A program made the translations under genes and the position numbers. From contig NZ_FXUA01000003.1 of the NCBI RefSeq assembly GCF_900182815.1, positions 310,001-374,000 of the forward strand: a stretch of DNA of 64,000 bases, in the 5' to 3' direction. Positions 55,338 to 63,800 of this stretch are shown piece after piece; within the stretch, counting starts at the first letter, position 1; each line of letters opens with the position of its first letter. The DNA comes from Algoriphagus winogradskyi. Its GTDB lineage: Bacteria > Bacteroidota > Bacteroidia > Cytophagales > Cyclobacteriaceae. The notes below the pieces were generated by a model. The model was not told the DNA's origin. It saw only the letters and a program-made list of their open reading frames with translations, and searched no databases.

Positions 55338-55437
55338 TGAAATCGAGCATGATCCCGTACGTACGGGATCACACACTTAGATTATTATCGTATGCGAAAT
55401 TCCATGTGGCCATTAAAAATCAAATTATAATCACATG
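55338..55437 (+). repeat. Shared leader element, copy B, with a 22-bp palindrome
   Basis: Blocks TGAAATCGAGCA (55338-55349), ATTCCATGTG (55399-55408) and AATTATAATCACATG (55423-55437) have the same order and nearly the same spacing as 3149-3240. A perfect 22-bp palindrome (55350-55371, core CCCGTACGTACGGG) follows the first block. The last ATG is the start codon of the DHFR-like gene. Confidence 0.6.
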
Positions 55438-55968
55438 AAAAACTCTGTATTTATAGCTACCACTTTAGACGGTATGATTGCAGGAAAAAATGATGAGTTG
55501 GACTGGCTTTCTACTTTTCCGGAAATCGACCAAATCGACACAGGTTTTAATGACTTCACTTCCCGCATGGATGCGCTTTTAATGGGAAGAAATACTTTTA
55601 AGGTGGTTTCAGACTTTGAGGGAGAATGGTTTTACACCAAGCCTGTTTTTGTGTGGAGCAGTTCCATGACCGAGATTCCAGAAAAATTTAAAGGGAAAGC
55701 TTTTCTTGTCAAGGGAAGTATCACAGAAGTACTTTCAGAAATACACGGCAAAGGCTTTCAAAACCTTTACATCGATGGAGGAAGGACCATTCAGAGCTTT
55801 CTGAAAGAAGACTTAATCGACGAAATGATTATTACAACAATTCCAGTTTTACTAGGATCCGGAGTTCCTCTGTTTGCTGATTTACCCAAGCAATTGATTT
55901 TTAAATGCGTCAAATCAACGCTGTTTATGGACAAAGTTGTGCAAAACCATTTCGTTAGAGTCAAGTAA
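55435..55968 (+). CDS. Dihydrofolate reductase-like (RibD C-terminal domain) protein
   Basis: A 177-residue protein of the DHFR/RibD-C fold: VFIATTLDGMIAGKNDELDWL, MDALLMGRNTFKVV, KPVFVWSSSM, LYIDGGRTIQSFLKEDLIDEMIITTIPVLLGSGVPLF. This is the YyaP/YwjB type of NADPH-dependent reductase whose substrate is unknown; true DHFR residues for folate are not all present. Its start codon is the end of the repeated leader element. A diverged copy of its last 26 codons is found at 57231-57310, which marks a rearrangement (59 of 80 bases match by my count). Confidence 0.9.
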   Translation: MKNSVFIATTLDGMIAGKNDELDWLSTFPEIDQIDTGFNDFTSRMDALLMGRNTFKVVSDFEGEWFYTKPVFVWSSSMTEIPEKFKGKAFLVKGSITEVLSEIHGKGFQNLYIDGGRTIQSFLKEDLIDEMIITTIPVLLGSGVPLFADLPKQLIFKCVKSTLFMDKVVQNHFVRVK

Positions 55969-56053
55969 TTCAAAGTGCACTATACCAAATAAACCGTAGC
56001 GCATCCTTCACAGCTGTCGGGAGCGCCGACGCGAGACATAAAACCTCCTCAAA

Positions 56054-56089
56054 TCACCTCGTCGTCCATCCCCCATCTATAGTTACGAA
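56054..56089 (-). pseudogene. Tail fragment of an SDR gene
   Basis: Translated on the minus strand, these 36 bases give FVTIDGGWTTR and a stop, which copies the end of the SDR at 57313 (LTVDGGWTAR and stop). 26 of the first 30 bases compared match. It is separated from the DHFR-like stop by 85 bases, where the intact locus has a gap of 2 bases. The 56090-56458 stretch after it holds no gene I can support. Confidence 0.7.
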
Positions 56090-56458
56090 GAAGTATTTAC
56101 CACAAACCAAAAATTAACCTGATCAAATTTTGCGATTAGATTCCTTCCAAGTAAACTGGTTCATATGAATAGAGTACACTTCCAAAAAGTGCTTCTATCA
56201 AGAATTTAATGGACGTCTTTCAAGGATAACCTAGCTAATAGTTGAATCCCCTATATAGGACACAGATATTCAGCCTTAAAATTATCATCGTTGCTTATCC
56301 ATTTGTATTTGAGCCTATTAAGAACCATGTGTTACACCAACTTAAGGGTAGAACCAAGAACTTTGATGATGACACGATCTTGACTAAAGTGAATAATTCT
56401 TTTAGTTAGGAAAGCCAAGTAGCAAACAATCCCTTGCTGAACGCCTATCTCTATACAT

Positions 56459-56495
56459 AGAAGAGGCTGTTCCCGCTTTGGAAACAGCCTCTTCT
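56459..56495 (-). terminator. 13-bp hairpin after the secreted protein gene
   Basis: AGAAGAGGCTGTT (56459-56471) and AACAGCCTCTTCT (56483-56495) are perfect complements. The position, 18 bases past the stop on the minus strand, fits a terminator, though no long T-run follows. Confidence 0.6.
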
Positions 56496-56512
56496 TGCTA
56501 GATTTTAGATTC

Positions 56513-57055
56513 CTATTCTTCCACTCTTTTCAATACCCAAGTGGATGGCACTGCCGGAATGTGATCAGGATCAATAATTCGTTTTGGACCCACAAAACTT
56601 GGGAAATTCCAAATTAGATTTCCCCCTTGAAAGACTGGTTCAATGGTAACACCTTTTGTTTTCTCATAAATTTGAAAACCTCCAATTATTCCTTTTCCAT
56701 TGGAAGAGAAAATAACTGGTGGAGTTCTAACAGGGTTTTTTGTGAGAAATATTTCATTGAAATCAAACTTATCCTTGGAATGTAGGAATTCAACAAATTC
56801 TAGATCATTATGAACAAGGTTGCCGTCCACAATCAATTTGATGTAGCCAAGCACAAATTGTTTCTCTGTTTCTGAAACTTTTACTTCTTTAAACACTAGA
56901 GTAACTGTAAAGTCAATTCTCTCATCTTTATAAAACCAAGTCCCTTCTAAATCTGTTAGCTTTTCTTCATTTTTGGGATTTTGAGCGAATATTGGGCTAG
57001 CAGCTAGTGTAAAAACTATTGTTAAATAGATTGTAATATAATTTAGTACTTTCAT
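56513..57055 (-). CDS. Small secreted protein, unknown (DUF6705-like)
   Basis: A 180-residue protein if started at 57055 (MKVLNYITIYLTIVF), with a signal peptide ending near PIFAQ. The mature part is beta-rich and opens with a LEGTWFYKDERIDFTVTLVFKEV strand set and closes with PAVPSTWVLKRV, reminding of lipocalin-like or DUF6705 proteins of Bacteroidota. No function is assigned. It sits in a 1.1 kb segment that is bordered by copied gene tails, with the end of another truncated gene 2 bases upstream, so it probably arrived with that segment. Confidence 0.65.
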   Translation of the reverse strand: MKVLNYITIYLTIVFTLAASPIFAQNPKNEEKLTDLEGTWFYKDERIDFTVTLVFKEVKVSETEKQFVLGYIKLIVDGNLVHNDLEFVEFLHSKDKFDFNEIFLTKNPVRTPPVIFSSNGKGIIGGFQIYEKTKGVTIEPVFQGGNLIWNFPSFVGPKRIIDPDHIPAVPSTWVLKRVEE

Positions 57056-57057
57056 AA

Positions 57058-57230
57058 TTAATTGCAATTTAGTGTTACGATATTGGTTCCTTGTCGATTA
57101 GTTCCAATTTTGTTCCAGGAGTTAAAATTTGATAACTCACCTTTAGATAAGGTAAGTCCACAACCTGGTGCATTAAGAAAATTAATTAATCCTAATTCAT
57201 TCTGTAAAGTAGAATTTGTAGAGTTAACAG
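57058..57230 (-). pseudogene. Truncated end of an unrecognised secreted protein gene
   Basis: Only the last 57 codons remain, reading LQNELGLINFLNAPGCGLTL, then SKGELSNFNSW and ending VTLNCN with a stop 2 bases before the next gene. The sequence is cut off at about 57230, precisely where similarity to the DHFR-like gene tail begins. The two Cys residues hint at an exported protein. It looks like the 3' end of a former upstream gene of the 56513-57055 transcript. Confidence 0.55.
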
Positions 57231-57310
57231 AGCAACTGGTTTTTGAATGCATCAAATCAATAACCTTATTAGACAAAGTCGTGCAGAACCATTACGTCAG
57301 GTTAAGATAA
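57231..57310 (+). pseudogene. Diverged tail of a DHFR-like gene
   Basis: The plus-strand translation EQLVFECIKSITLLDKVVQN followed by HYVRLR and a stop corresponds to the end of the intact reductase (KQLIFKCVKSTLFMDKVVQN, HFVRVK). Only the last 26 codons are present. The stop is 2 bases from the stop of the convergent SDR gene. The level of divergence suggests origin from a related strain or from an old duplication. Confidence 0.75.
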
Positions 57311-57312
57311 AA

Positions 57313-58095
57313 TCACCTCGCCGTCCATCCTCCATCCACAGTCAGCATGGAACCCACCATGTAGCTCGCTGCATCTGAAGCCAAGTAAATCGCAGCACCC
57401 TGAATTTCTTCCAACTTACCCCATCTACCTAGTGCTGTAGCTCCGACGACGAACTTCTTTCCTTCTTCAGTATCTGCAATTGGCAAATTCATTTCTGTCA
57501 AAAATGGTCCAGGACAAATTGCATTCACATTGATATTGAATGGGGCAAACTCCAATCCAAGCGCCCGGGTCATCTGAACCACTGCGCCTTTGCTGGAAGT
57601 ATAGGGAGTTCTATTTGATAAACCGACCAATCCCAAAGTACTTGCTAGGTTGATAATACTTCCCTTACCGGCTTTTTTCATGTGAGGTGTTACAGCCCTA
57701 CAGCAAAGCCAAGTTCCGGTCACATTGATGTCCATCACTTTCTGAAAATCCTCCAAGGTTAATTCATCTATTGCACCTCGAATATTGATTCCAGCGGAGT
57801 TAATCAAGACATCTATTTTCCCAAAAGCATCAAAGGCAGCTTTAGCCATCGCTTCTGTCTGCTCTTTATTCACTACATCTGCTTCAAAAGCTATAGCCTT
57901 CACGCCATAGAGTTCGGCAATCCTCTGAGCTGATTCCTCTCCCTCTTTCAGCGTTCTACTGACCAACATCACATTTGCGCCAGCCGAGGCAAGTCCCTCT
58001 GCCATGGCTAAGCCGAGTCCTTTGGATCCGCCGGTGATGATGGCAGCTTTTCCACTTAGGTCAAAAAGCTTAATTCCGGGTAATTTCTGTGACAT
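57313..58095 (-). CDS. SDR-family oxidoreductase
   Basis: A 260-residue classical short-chain dehydrogenase: cofactor loop TGGSKGLG (21-28), NSAG (99-102), and catalytic Ser152, Tyr165 and Lys169 (YTSSK). It resembles gluconate 5-dehydrogenase and 2-deoxy-D-gluconate 3-dehydrogenase, enzymes that oxidise or reduce sugar acids. It is the third gene of a minus-strand run with the TIM-barrel isomerase and the cytochrome c dehydrogenase (gap 68 bases). Its last 9-12 codons are copied at 56054-56089. Confidence 0.88.
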   Translation of the reverse strand: MSQKLPGIKLFDLSGKAAIITGGSKGLGLAMAEGLASAGANVMLVSRTLKEGEESAQRIAELYGVKAIAFEADVVNKEQTEAMAKAAFDAFGKIDVLINSAGINIRGAIDELTLEDFQKVMDINVTGTWLCCRAVTPHMKKAGKGSIINLASTLGLVGLSNRTPYTSSKGAVVQMTRALGLEFAPFNINVNAICPGPFLTEMNLPIADTEEGKKFVVGATALGRWGKLEEIQGAAIYLASDAASYMVGSMLTVDGGWTAR

Positions 58096-58163
58096 GATGT
58101 TGATGTGGTATATAGGTTAACGGTCAATTATCGATTATACTTTCACTCATAAATTCTAATTCA

Positions 58164-59264
58164 CTAAACCAAGCCTAAGATATTTCGGCTATAATTCAGA
58201 CAAGACACCACGTTTTGTTCTTCGTAGGCCAACTTCTCTTCGGCACTTAGGCCCCTTACATTTGGAAGCTCTCCAGAATAGAGGTTTTCATTTATCTTAC
58301 GAAGTACTTTTGCAGTATTCTTTGCAGAAACATCTTCAAAAGTAGCCCAATACTCATCAGTCAAATAAGGGATTTCCAAAGGGTTTCTGGTAATCATCTC
58401 CAATGAAAAGGTAAGCGAAGGATTGAATTTCCTGCACCAGTCGACTCCAGCTTTCAAATCAACAATTCCTTCGCCAAGTGGCACTTCGGAAAGTAGAAAT
58501 CCATCCTTATAGTTTTTCACCCCCATATCTTTCACATGAGTGGAAAAGGTATAAGGAGCCAAGGTCTTTATGACTTCCATCGGATCTTCCAGAAAAGATA
58601 TGTTATTTCCAAAATCTAAGGTAACTCCCACCCATTCGCTGCCAAGAGTTTGGATGATCGCTTCGAGTTCCTTAGCATGCCAGTCCTTATGATTTTCTAT
58701 AGCTAGCTTCATTTTATGCTTTCGCACAATGGGTTCAGCTAATTCTATAGACTTCAGCGCCTTTTCTTTGAAGGCTATAAACCCCTCAGCAGTTTTAAAA
58801 TCCACATATCTCCTACCACTAAGGCATGCCGTACGAAGAACAGTAGCTCCAGCTTCTTTGGCAGCTAATACCTCAGACTCAAATTTTGAAATTTCATCAC
58901 CTGACTTAGGAAGCCCAATACTTCCTTCCAGATATAAGTCTAGCTTTTCTCTTCTATCTCTTACTTTTCTAGCAAAATCCTGTGCCCAACCACTTACTAT
59001 AACTTGTACGCCACCAGCACCGATTTGCTTACAATGCTCCATCATTTCTATCGCATCGGCAAAACCCGGATACTTTTGACTGCCATCCTTCGAATGCCAC
59101 CTAGCTCCATAGGAATGCACTACCACTCCCATTGGTACAACCTTTAAGTCATCTGGCATAGCTGGTAGAGAAAAAGTCAGTGCCATTGCCCCAAGCCCAG
59201 CAGTCTTTATGAAATTCCTTCGGTCTGAATTGTAGCTCGAAAGACTGGGGTTAGAACTGATCAT
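58164..59264 (-). CDS. Sugar phosphate isomerase/epimerase-like TIM barrel, Tat-exported
   Basis: A 366-residue protein with a twin-arginine leader (DRRNFIKTAGLGAMALTF, Arg15-Arg16) and an xylose isomerase-like AP-endonuclease-2 barrel: GGVQVIVSGW, AGATVLRTACLSGRRYV, LAIENHKDWHAKEL, VGVTLDFGNNISFLEDP, FSTHVKDMGV and LTFSLEMITRNP. The conserved Glu, Asp and His residues are metal ligands in relatives. It begins 3 bases after the cytochrome c dehydrogenase gene and is probably co-transcribed with it and the SDR. Likely role: handling an oxidised sugar in the periplasm. Confidence 0.87.
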   Translation of the reverse strand: MISSNPSLSSYNSDRRNFIKTAGLGAMALTFSLPAMPDDLKVVPMGVVVHSYGARWHSKDGSQKYPGFADAIEMMEHCKQIGAGGVQVIVSGWAQDFARKVRDRREKLDLYLEGSIGLPKSGDEISKFESEVLAAKEAGATVLRTACLSGRRYVDFKTAEGFIAFKEKALKSIELAEPIVRKHKMKLAIENHKDWHAKELEAIIQTLGSEWVGVTLDFGNNISFLEDPMEVIKTLAPYTFSTHVKDMGVKNYKDGFLLSEVPLGEGIVDLKAGVDWCRKFNPSLTFSLEMITRNPLEIPYLTDEYWATFEDVSAKNTAKVLRKINENLYSGELPNVRGLSAEEKLAYEEQNVVSCLNYSRNILGLV

Positions 59265-59267
59265 AAC

Positions 59268-61820
59268 TTACGGATTTGGGGCTTCCACAGGAGGTAATGA
59301 CTCTATGTACTCATCTAGTTCGTCCGCTTTCCACGGGTAGACTCTTCCTTGAGTAGACACCCGGGTTTTACCAATGGTACGACTCGAAATGGGTGAAGCT
59401 TTATTGCCCCACTCATTTCTAATATAAGTCAAAATCGCTGCAATGCTTCCATCATCCATGGTGGAATGTGCAGGCATAACTGGGAGAATATCCGGAGCAT
59501 CATAGGTTTTGCCAGCTACTTCCACTGGACCTTCCAACCCATGTAACAAGATCATCGCGAGCCTAGCTTCGTTACCTAAAACCCACTCAGATCCAACTAA
59601 AGGAGGTCCCATTCTAGGAGCACCTGCTCCATCTGAACCATGGCATCCTGCGCAAGTCACCAGGAATTTCTGTCGACCATCAGCAAATTGCTCAAGTGCT
59701 TTTTCATCCAACTGATTGGCAACAAGCTTCACTTCGGAAGGAGTATAGCCAGGCCAAGCAAACATTCGCTTCAGCATCTCCACTCGACTTTGATCAATCG
59801 GCAGATCAGTTCTATTGAAAAATGACGGCTCTGAAGATAACAGAATAGGCTTCCGATCTTTGAGGCTAGCCGCCTGAATGGACATTCCTGAGATCAGGAT
59901 ATTTTCCTTCCAGCCTAGTTCTTTTTCGTCTGCCAAAGCCAATAAACCTTTTACTTCTTTTTGATCTCCATTTTTGATAATTGCACTGGCTAGTGTTTCA
60001 AGAAAAATCTCTTTGGTCTGACCTTTAACTTTCCAGTCTTCGGATTGCCAAAGCTTCTGTAGGAAATCATATTCCCTTCCGCCCAAACTACTCATCATCG
60101 CATCGCGAATTAAAGGATCATCACCGTATTTGGTGAAAATAACAGAAAGCACATGTTCATATTCCGAAGACTCCAATACATAACTACTCAGCGAAAGTTG
60201 CAGTGCTTCCTGTGAGGTGGAAGAATCAGCTACCTTTTCCATAGCCTCAGTAAGTCTAACTTTGGTTGCATTAGACTGCAATGCAAATGGCTCCAATAAT
60301 CTAAGAGCTGTACTTTGAATCAATCCTGAAGAATTTTCGAAGATTGATAAAAGGAAATCTGCTGAGAGCAGGTTTAGTCCTTCCAAGGTCCACAATGCAT
60401 GAAATCTTCCTAGTTCGGTGGACTTTGAATCAGCCACGAGCTCCATTAACTTCGCTTTTACACTTGTATCATTCCGCTCCACCAAGAGTCTCTGAGCCAT
60501 ATCTCTATACCAGCCATCACTATTTGAAAGAAATGCGATCAATTCATCATTGCTATTCTTTGAAAGCTTTGGCTGTACTACTTTACTTTTACCCTTGGGC
60601 ACTATTTTCCAAATTCGACCTAGATGAACTGGCATCTCCAATCCTCTCCCGATTGTTTGCTCCCGTAAATAAGGCGTCAAATATTCACCGTGCTGAATCA
60701 AACCACGGTACATATCTGCGATGTATAGTGCACCATCCGGCCCAGTTGCAAAGTCAACAGGTCTAAAACGCTCATCAGTTGATGCTAAAAATTCAACTCC
60801 CGAGTGTGGATCTTTTCCTTCCAAAACATTGCCGGTTTGGCTGATGATGTTTCGCTTCACCAAATTACCGGCAGGTTCAGCGACGAAGGCATTTCCGTAA
60901 TACTCCTGAGGAAAAAGTCCAGCTCTATAAATCCATGGAGAACAGGCTGCAGTAAACTCCATCAAGCGCTGGTCATCGCTTAGGACTCCAGGAATATAGC
61001 CTCGATTGACTGCTGGCGTCTGACGAATAGGGAAAACACTTCGCTCCATGCTGACGCCGTAATCAATTCCTATAGTTGGAGAATGATTGGGATTGCGAGA
61101 AAGGTAGTTTGGTGGAACCAAATCCACATGTAACGGCGACCAATTGTAATTATAAAATAAGCGGCCTTGATCGTCATGACTGATGCCCCACTGACCACGA
61201 AACTCCGTAGTATCTCTAATCCATTCGCCATCCTGGTATTTATATCTCAGCCTGGATTTAGCGTTGTAATACCAATTATCAACATTTCTAAGCAAGCCAT
61301 TATCCGAATGCTCAGGATTACCAGAAGATGCATAAGTTGAATCCAGTGAAACTTTTGTATCAGCTTTCAGGTCGCCATCCAGATCTTTGGTAACCCAAAG
61401 TGCTGTGTTTTCAGACACCAAAACCCCATCTGCAAAAAAACCGAGTGCTCGAGGCATGATCAAACTATCAAGATAAATTGTGCTTTTATCCATCACCCCA
61501 TCTCCATCCTCATCTTCCAGCACCGAAATCCTCCCGATAGGTTTATCTTCCTCCGATCCAAGCGTGTCAGTCATGAATCCACGCATCTCAATTACCCAAA
61601 GACGCGAATCTTCATCAAATGTGATAAAAACCGGATCCTCAACCATAGGTTCGGCGGCAACTAACTGGATTTGAAATCCCTCCTCTAATTGGAAAGTCTC
61701 TAATTCTTCTTCAGCAGACTGGGCGGGAGAAGGGTTTGAAGGGTCTTCTTGTACTGATTTGGAACAAGAAAACAAGGTTATTGCTATCAAAAAAGACGAA
61801 GCAATACGAATAATCGACAT
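59268..61820 (-). CDS. PVC-type haem-binding dehydrogenase, lipoprotein
   Basis: An 850-residue lipoprotein (LFSCSKS, Cys about 19) with three parts: an N-terminal glucose/sorbosone dehydrogenase-like propeller (DPVFITFDEDSRLWVIEMRGFM; DGDGVMDKSTIYLD), a middle of HEAT-like helices, and a C-terminal cytochrome c domain with the haem motif CAGCH (in VTCAGCHGSDGAG) and a Met ligand in LPVMPAHSTM. Such proteins oxidise sugars or sugar alcohols and pass electrons to cytochrome c. It is the first gene of the operon with the TIM-barrel and SDR genes. Confidence 0.9.
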   Translation of the reverse strand: MSIIRIASSFLIAITLFSCSKSVQEDPSNPSPAQSAEEELETFQLEEGFQIQLVAAEPMVEDPVFITFDEDSRLWVIEMRGFMTDTLGSEEDKPIGRISVLEDEDGDGVMDKSTIYLDSLIMPRALGFFADGVLVSENTALWVTKDLDGDLKADTKVSLDSTYASSGNPEHSDNGLLRNVDNWYYNAKSRLRYKYQDGEWIRDTTEFRGQWGISHDDQGRLFYNYNWSPLHVDLVPPNYLSRNPNHSPTIGIDYGVSMERSVFPIRQTPAVNRGYIPGVLSDDQRLMEFTAACSPWIYRAGLFPQEYYGNAFVAEPAGNLVKRNIISQTGNVLEGKDPHSGVEFLASTDERFRPVDFATGPDGALYIADMYRGLIQHGEYLTPYLREQTIGRGLEMPVHLGRIWKIVPKGKSKVVQPKLSKNSNDELIAFLSNSDGWYRDMAQRLLVERNDTSVKAKLMELVADSKSTELGRFHALWTLEGLNLLSADFLLSIFENSSGLIQSTALRLLEPFALQSNATKVRLTEAMEKVADSSTSQEALQLSLSSYVLESSEYEHVLSVIFTKYGDDPLIRDAMMSSLGGREYDFLQKLWQSEDWKVKGQTKEIFLETLASAIIKNGDQKEVKGLLALADEKELGWKENILISGMSIQAASLKDRKPILLSSEPSFFNRTDLPIDQSRVEMLKRMFAWPGYTPSEVKLVANQLDEKALEQFADGRQKFLVTCAGCHGSDGAGAPRMGPPLVGSEWVLGNEARLAMILLHGLEGPVEVAGKTYDAPDILPVMPAHSTMDDGSIAAILTYIRNEWGNKASPISSRTIGKTRVSTQGRVYPWKADELDEYIESLPPVEAPNP

Positions 61821-62035
61821 ACTACAAATTGGTATTTTGGGTTTGAGCTGAGAGCGCTTAAAGTCGCTAACCTCTAATATCTTGGCTAGTCAACTTAAGA
61901 CAGATACAATTTTAAACATATTACTTACTTACGCAAGAAAGAATTAATTCAATGGCTTGATTATTCATTGCTGACCCAATGAAAATTTTAACAGACATAA
62001 TGGGTATATTCATTTTCAACTTTTAAAACGTCAAA

Positions 62036-62464
62036 ATGAAGAAAAACATACTACTAGTTGCAATCCTATTTCTGTTTTCATTTTATGTTATCAAAAAAGA
62101 AGTTTGGGAAAAGCGCGCTCCAACTTCGGTAACACTCATCAAATCAGAACTTTCTTGGAATGGAGATTCCTTGCCCAACTACCCTACTTCCAATCCAGAA
62201 ATTTCTATTCTAAAAATCACCATTCCAGCACATTCTGAACTTCCTCTTCATTATCATCCAGTCATCAATGCGGGTGTACTTCTGAAAGGAGAGCTTTTTG
62301 TAATCGATGAAGATGGAAATGAGCTGACAATGAAAGCAGGCGACCCAATTGTGGAAGTAGTGAACAAAAAGCATTTAGGTAGAAATCTAGGCGATGAAGA
62401 TGCAGAGATAATTGTCTTTTATGCTGGAAGTGCAGGGATGAAGATTACTGAAAAAGTGCAATAG
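62036..62464 (+). CDS. Membrane-anchored cupin-domain protein
   Basis: A 142-residue protein with a basic N-terminus and hydrophobic segment (NILLVAILFLFSFYVI), then a cupin 2 barrel: ITIPAHSELPLHYHPVINAG, LLKGELFVIDEDGNELTMKAGDPIVEVVNKKH. The first metal motif (HYHP and the Glu of GEL) is present; the second His is given by KKHLGRN. Cupins cover many functions, so none is assigned. It lies 38 bases upstream of the DEAD-box helicase but is probably unrelated. Confidence 0.82.
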   Translation: MKKNILLVAILFLFSFYVIKKEVWEKRAPTSVTLIKSELSWNGDSLPNYPTSNPEISILKITIPAHSELPLHYHPVINAGVLLKGELFVIDEDGNELTMKAGDPIVEVVNKKHLGRNLGDEDAEIIVFYAGSAGMKITEKVQ

Positions 62465-62502
62465 TAATTTCCAAGCCTTAACTTTGACCAAAATATAAAT
62501 TC

Positions 62503-63636
62503 ATGAACTTTTCAGATTTAGGACTTTCCAAGCAGATACTTGAAGCAATCACCAAAGCCAACTATGATAGCCCCTATCCTATTCAGATAAAAGCTATTCC
62601 GGCTATTTTGCAAAAAAAGGATGTACTAGGAATAGCCCCAACAGGATCTGGAAAGACAGCTTCTTACATCCTCCCCATTCTCCAAAGACTTCAGGAAAAG
62701 CCTATTAACAAGGGTAGAATGATCCCGATTTTAGTGCTTGTCCCAACCCGTGAACTAGCAAGTCAGGTGGCAGAAGTGACTGAGAATTTCGCTAGATTTT
62801 TATCTCGACCTGTCAAGGCACTGGCCGTTTTCGGAGGTGTTTCTATCAATCCGCAGATGATGAAAATCTACGGAACAGATATCTTGGTTGCTACTCCCGG
62901 ACGATTGCTTGATTTGCTTTCTAAAAATTCTCTAAATCTGAATCAAGTTGAAATTCTGGTATTGGATGAAGCCGACAAGGTATTGAATATGGGATTCAAA
63001 GAGGAAGTGGATCTGATTTTAGAAAAACTACCAAAGAAGCGCCAGAACATACTTTTCTCTGCAACTACTGAAGAATCTGTAGAAGGACTGATCGACGAAA
63101 TGCTTCATGATCCTGTTCGGATTGCTGCTGAGCCAGATACCGTTTCTCCTGATCTTATCGAGCAGTATGCTTACCGAGTTCCGATGGAGCAAAAAGGCCC
63201 TTTTCTCCGATATTTGATCAATTCTGGTGATTGGTCACAGATTTTGGTTTTTGCTTCCTCCATCAGAGCAGCGAATAACATCGTCACCAAACTCAACAAA
63301 AACGGAATCGATGCATTGGCTTTTCATGGAGACAAAAGCCAAGGCGCTAGAACTGAAGCTTTGCATCGTTTCAAATCCGGAAAAACAAGGATTCTTGTTG
63401 CGACAGATTTGGCAGCCAGGGGAATTGATATCAAGTTTTTGCCCCTGGTCATCAATTATGAATTACCGCGGTCACCGAAGGATTATGTGCATAGAATCGG
63501 GAGAACAGGTCGTGCCGGAGCAACTGGAGAGGCTATTTCCTTGATAGCTGAAGAAGATTTGCACCACTTCAAAATCATCCAAAAGAAGATGAAAAAGCAT
63601 GTGCAGCTGAGAAGTATAGATGAGATTGATTTTTAG
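62503..63636 (+). CDS. DEAD-box ATP-dependent RNA helicase
   Basis: A 377-residue DEAD-box protein (RhlE-like): Q motif around YPIQIKAIP, Walker A APTGSGKT (about 44-51), PTRELASQ, TPGR, DEAD in VLDEADKVL, SAT, and HRIGRTGRAG (motif VI). It unwinds short RNA helices in ribosome assembly or RNA decay. It is a minimal core without the long basic tail of many RhlE proteins. No partner gene is evident. Confidence 0.94.
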   Translation: MNFSDLGLSKQILEAITKANYDSPYPIQIKAIPAILQKKDVLGIAPTGSGKTASYILPILQRLQEKPINKGRMIPILVLVPTRELASQVAEVTENFARFLSRPVKALAVFGGVSINPQMMKIYGTDILVATPGRLLDLLSKNSLNLNQVEILVLDEADKVLNMGFKEEVDLILEKLPKKRQNILFSATTEESVEGLIDEMLHDPVRIAAEPDTVSPDLIEQYAYRVPMEQKGPFLRYLINSGDWSQILVFASSIRAANNIVTKLNKNGIDALAFHGDKSQGARTEALHRFKSGKTRILVATDLAARGIDIKFLPLVINYELPRSPKDYVHRIGRTGRAGATGEAISLIAEEDLHHFKIIQKKMKKHVQLRSIDEIDF

Positions 63637-63714
63637 GCTGACAATTTACCCTAGCAATGACGTAGGAAGATTTGAGGATCGTCGTAGAATCGTAGAGTTT
63701 TATGGTTATTGATC

Positions 63715-63800
63715 GTGCCTTTGGCACTCATAAAATCATCCAACTCTATTTCAACCCAGAATTTCATTCTGGGCTTCTATTGACCTTGCCGATGGCAAGG
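63715..63800. repeat. Row of three REP-like hairpins
   Basis: Three perfect short hairpins occur within 86 bases: GTGCC-TTT-GGCAC (63715-63727), CCCAGAAT-TTC-ATTCTGGG (63755-63773) and CCTTGCC-GAT-GGCAAGG (63784-63800). Each has a 3-base loop. The rest of the end of the window (63637-64000) contains no gene that I can support. Confidence 0.7.

Noticed and set aside
57062..57310. 82-residue plus-strand ORF as a complete gene
   Set aside because: Only the last 26 codons resemble a protein (DHFR-like tail); the first part is antisense to the truncated gene at 57058-57230.
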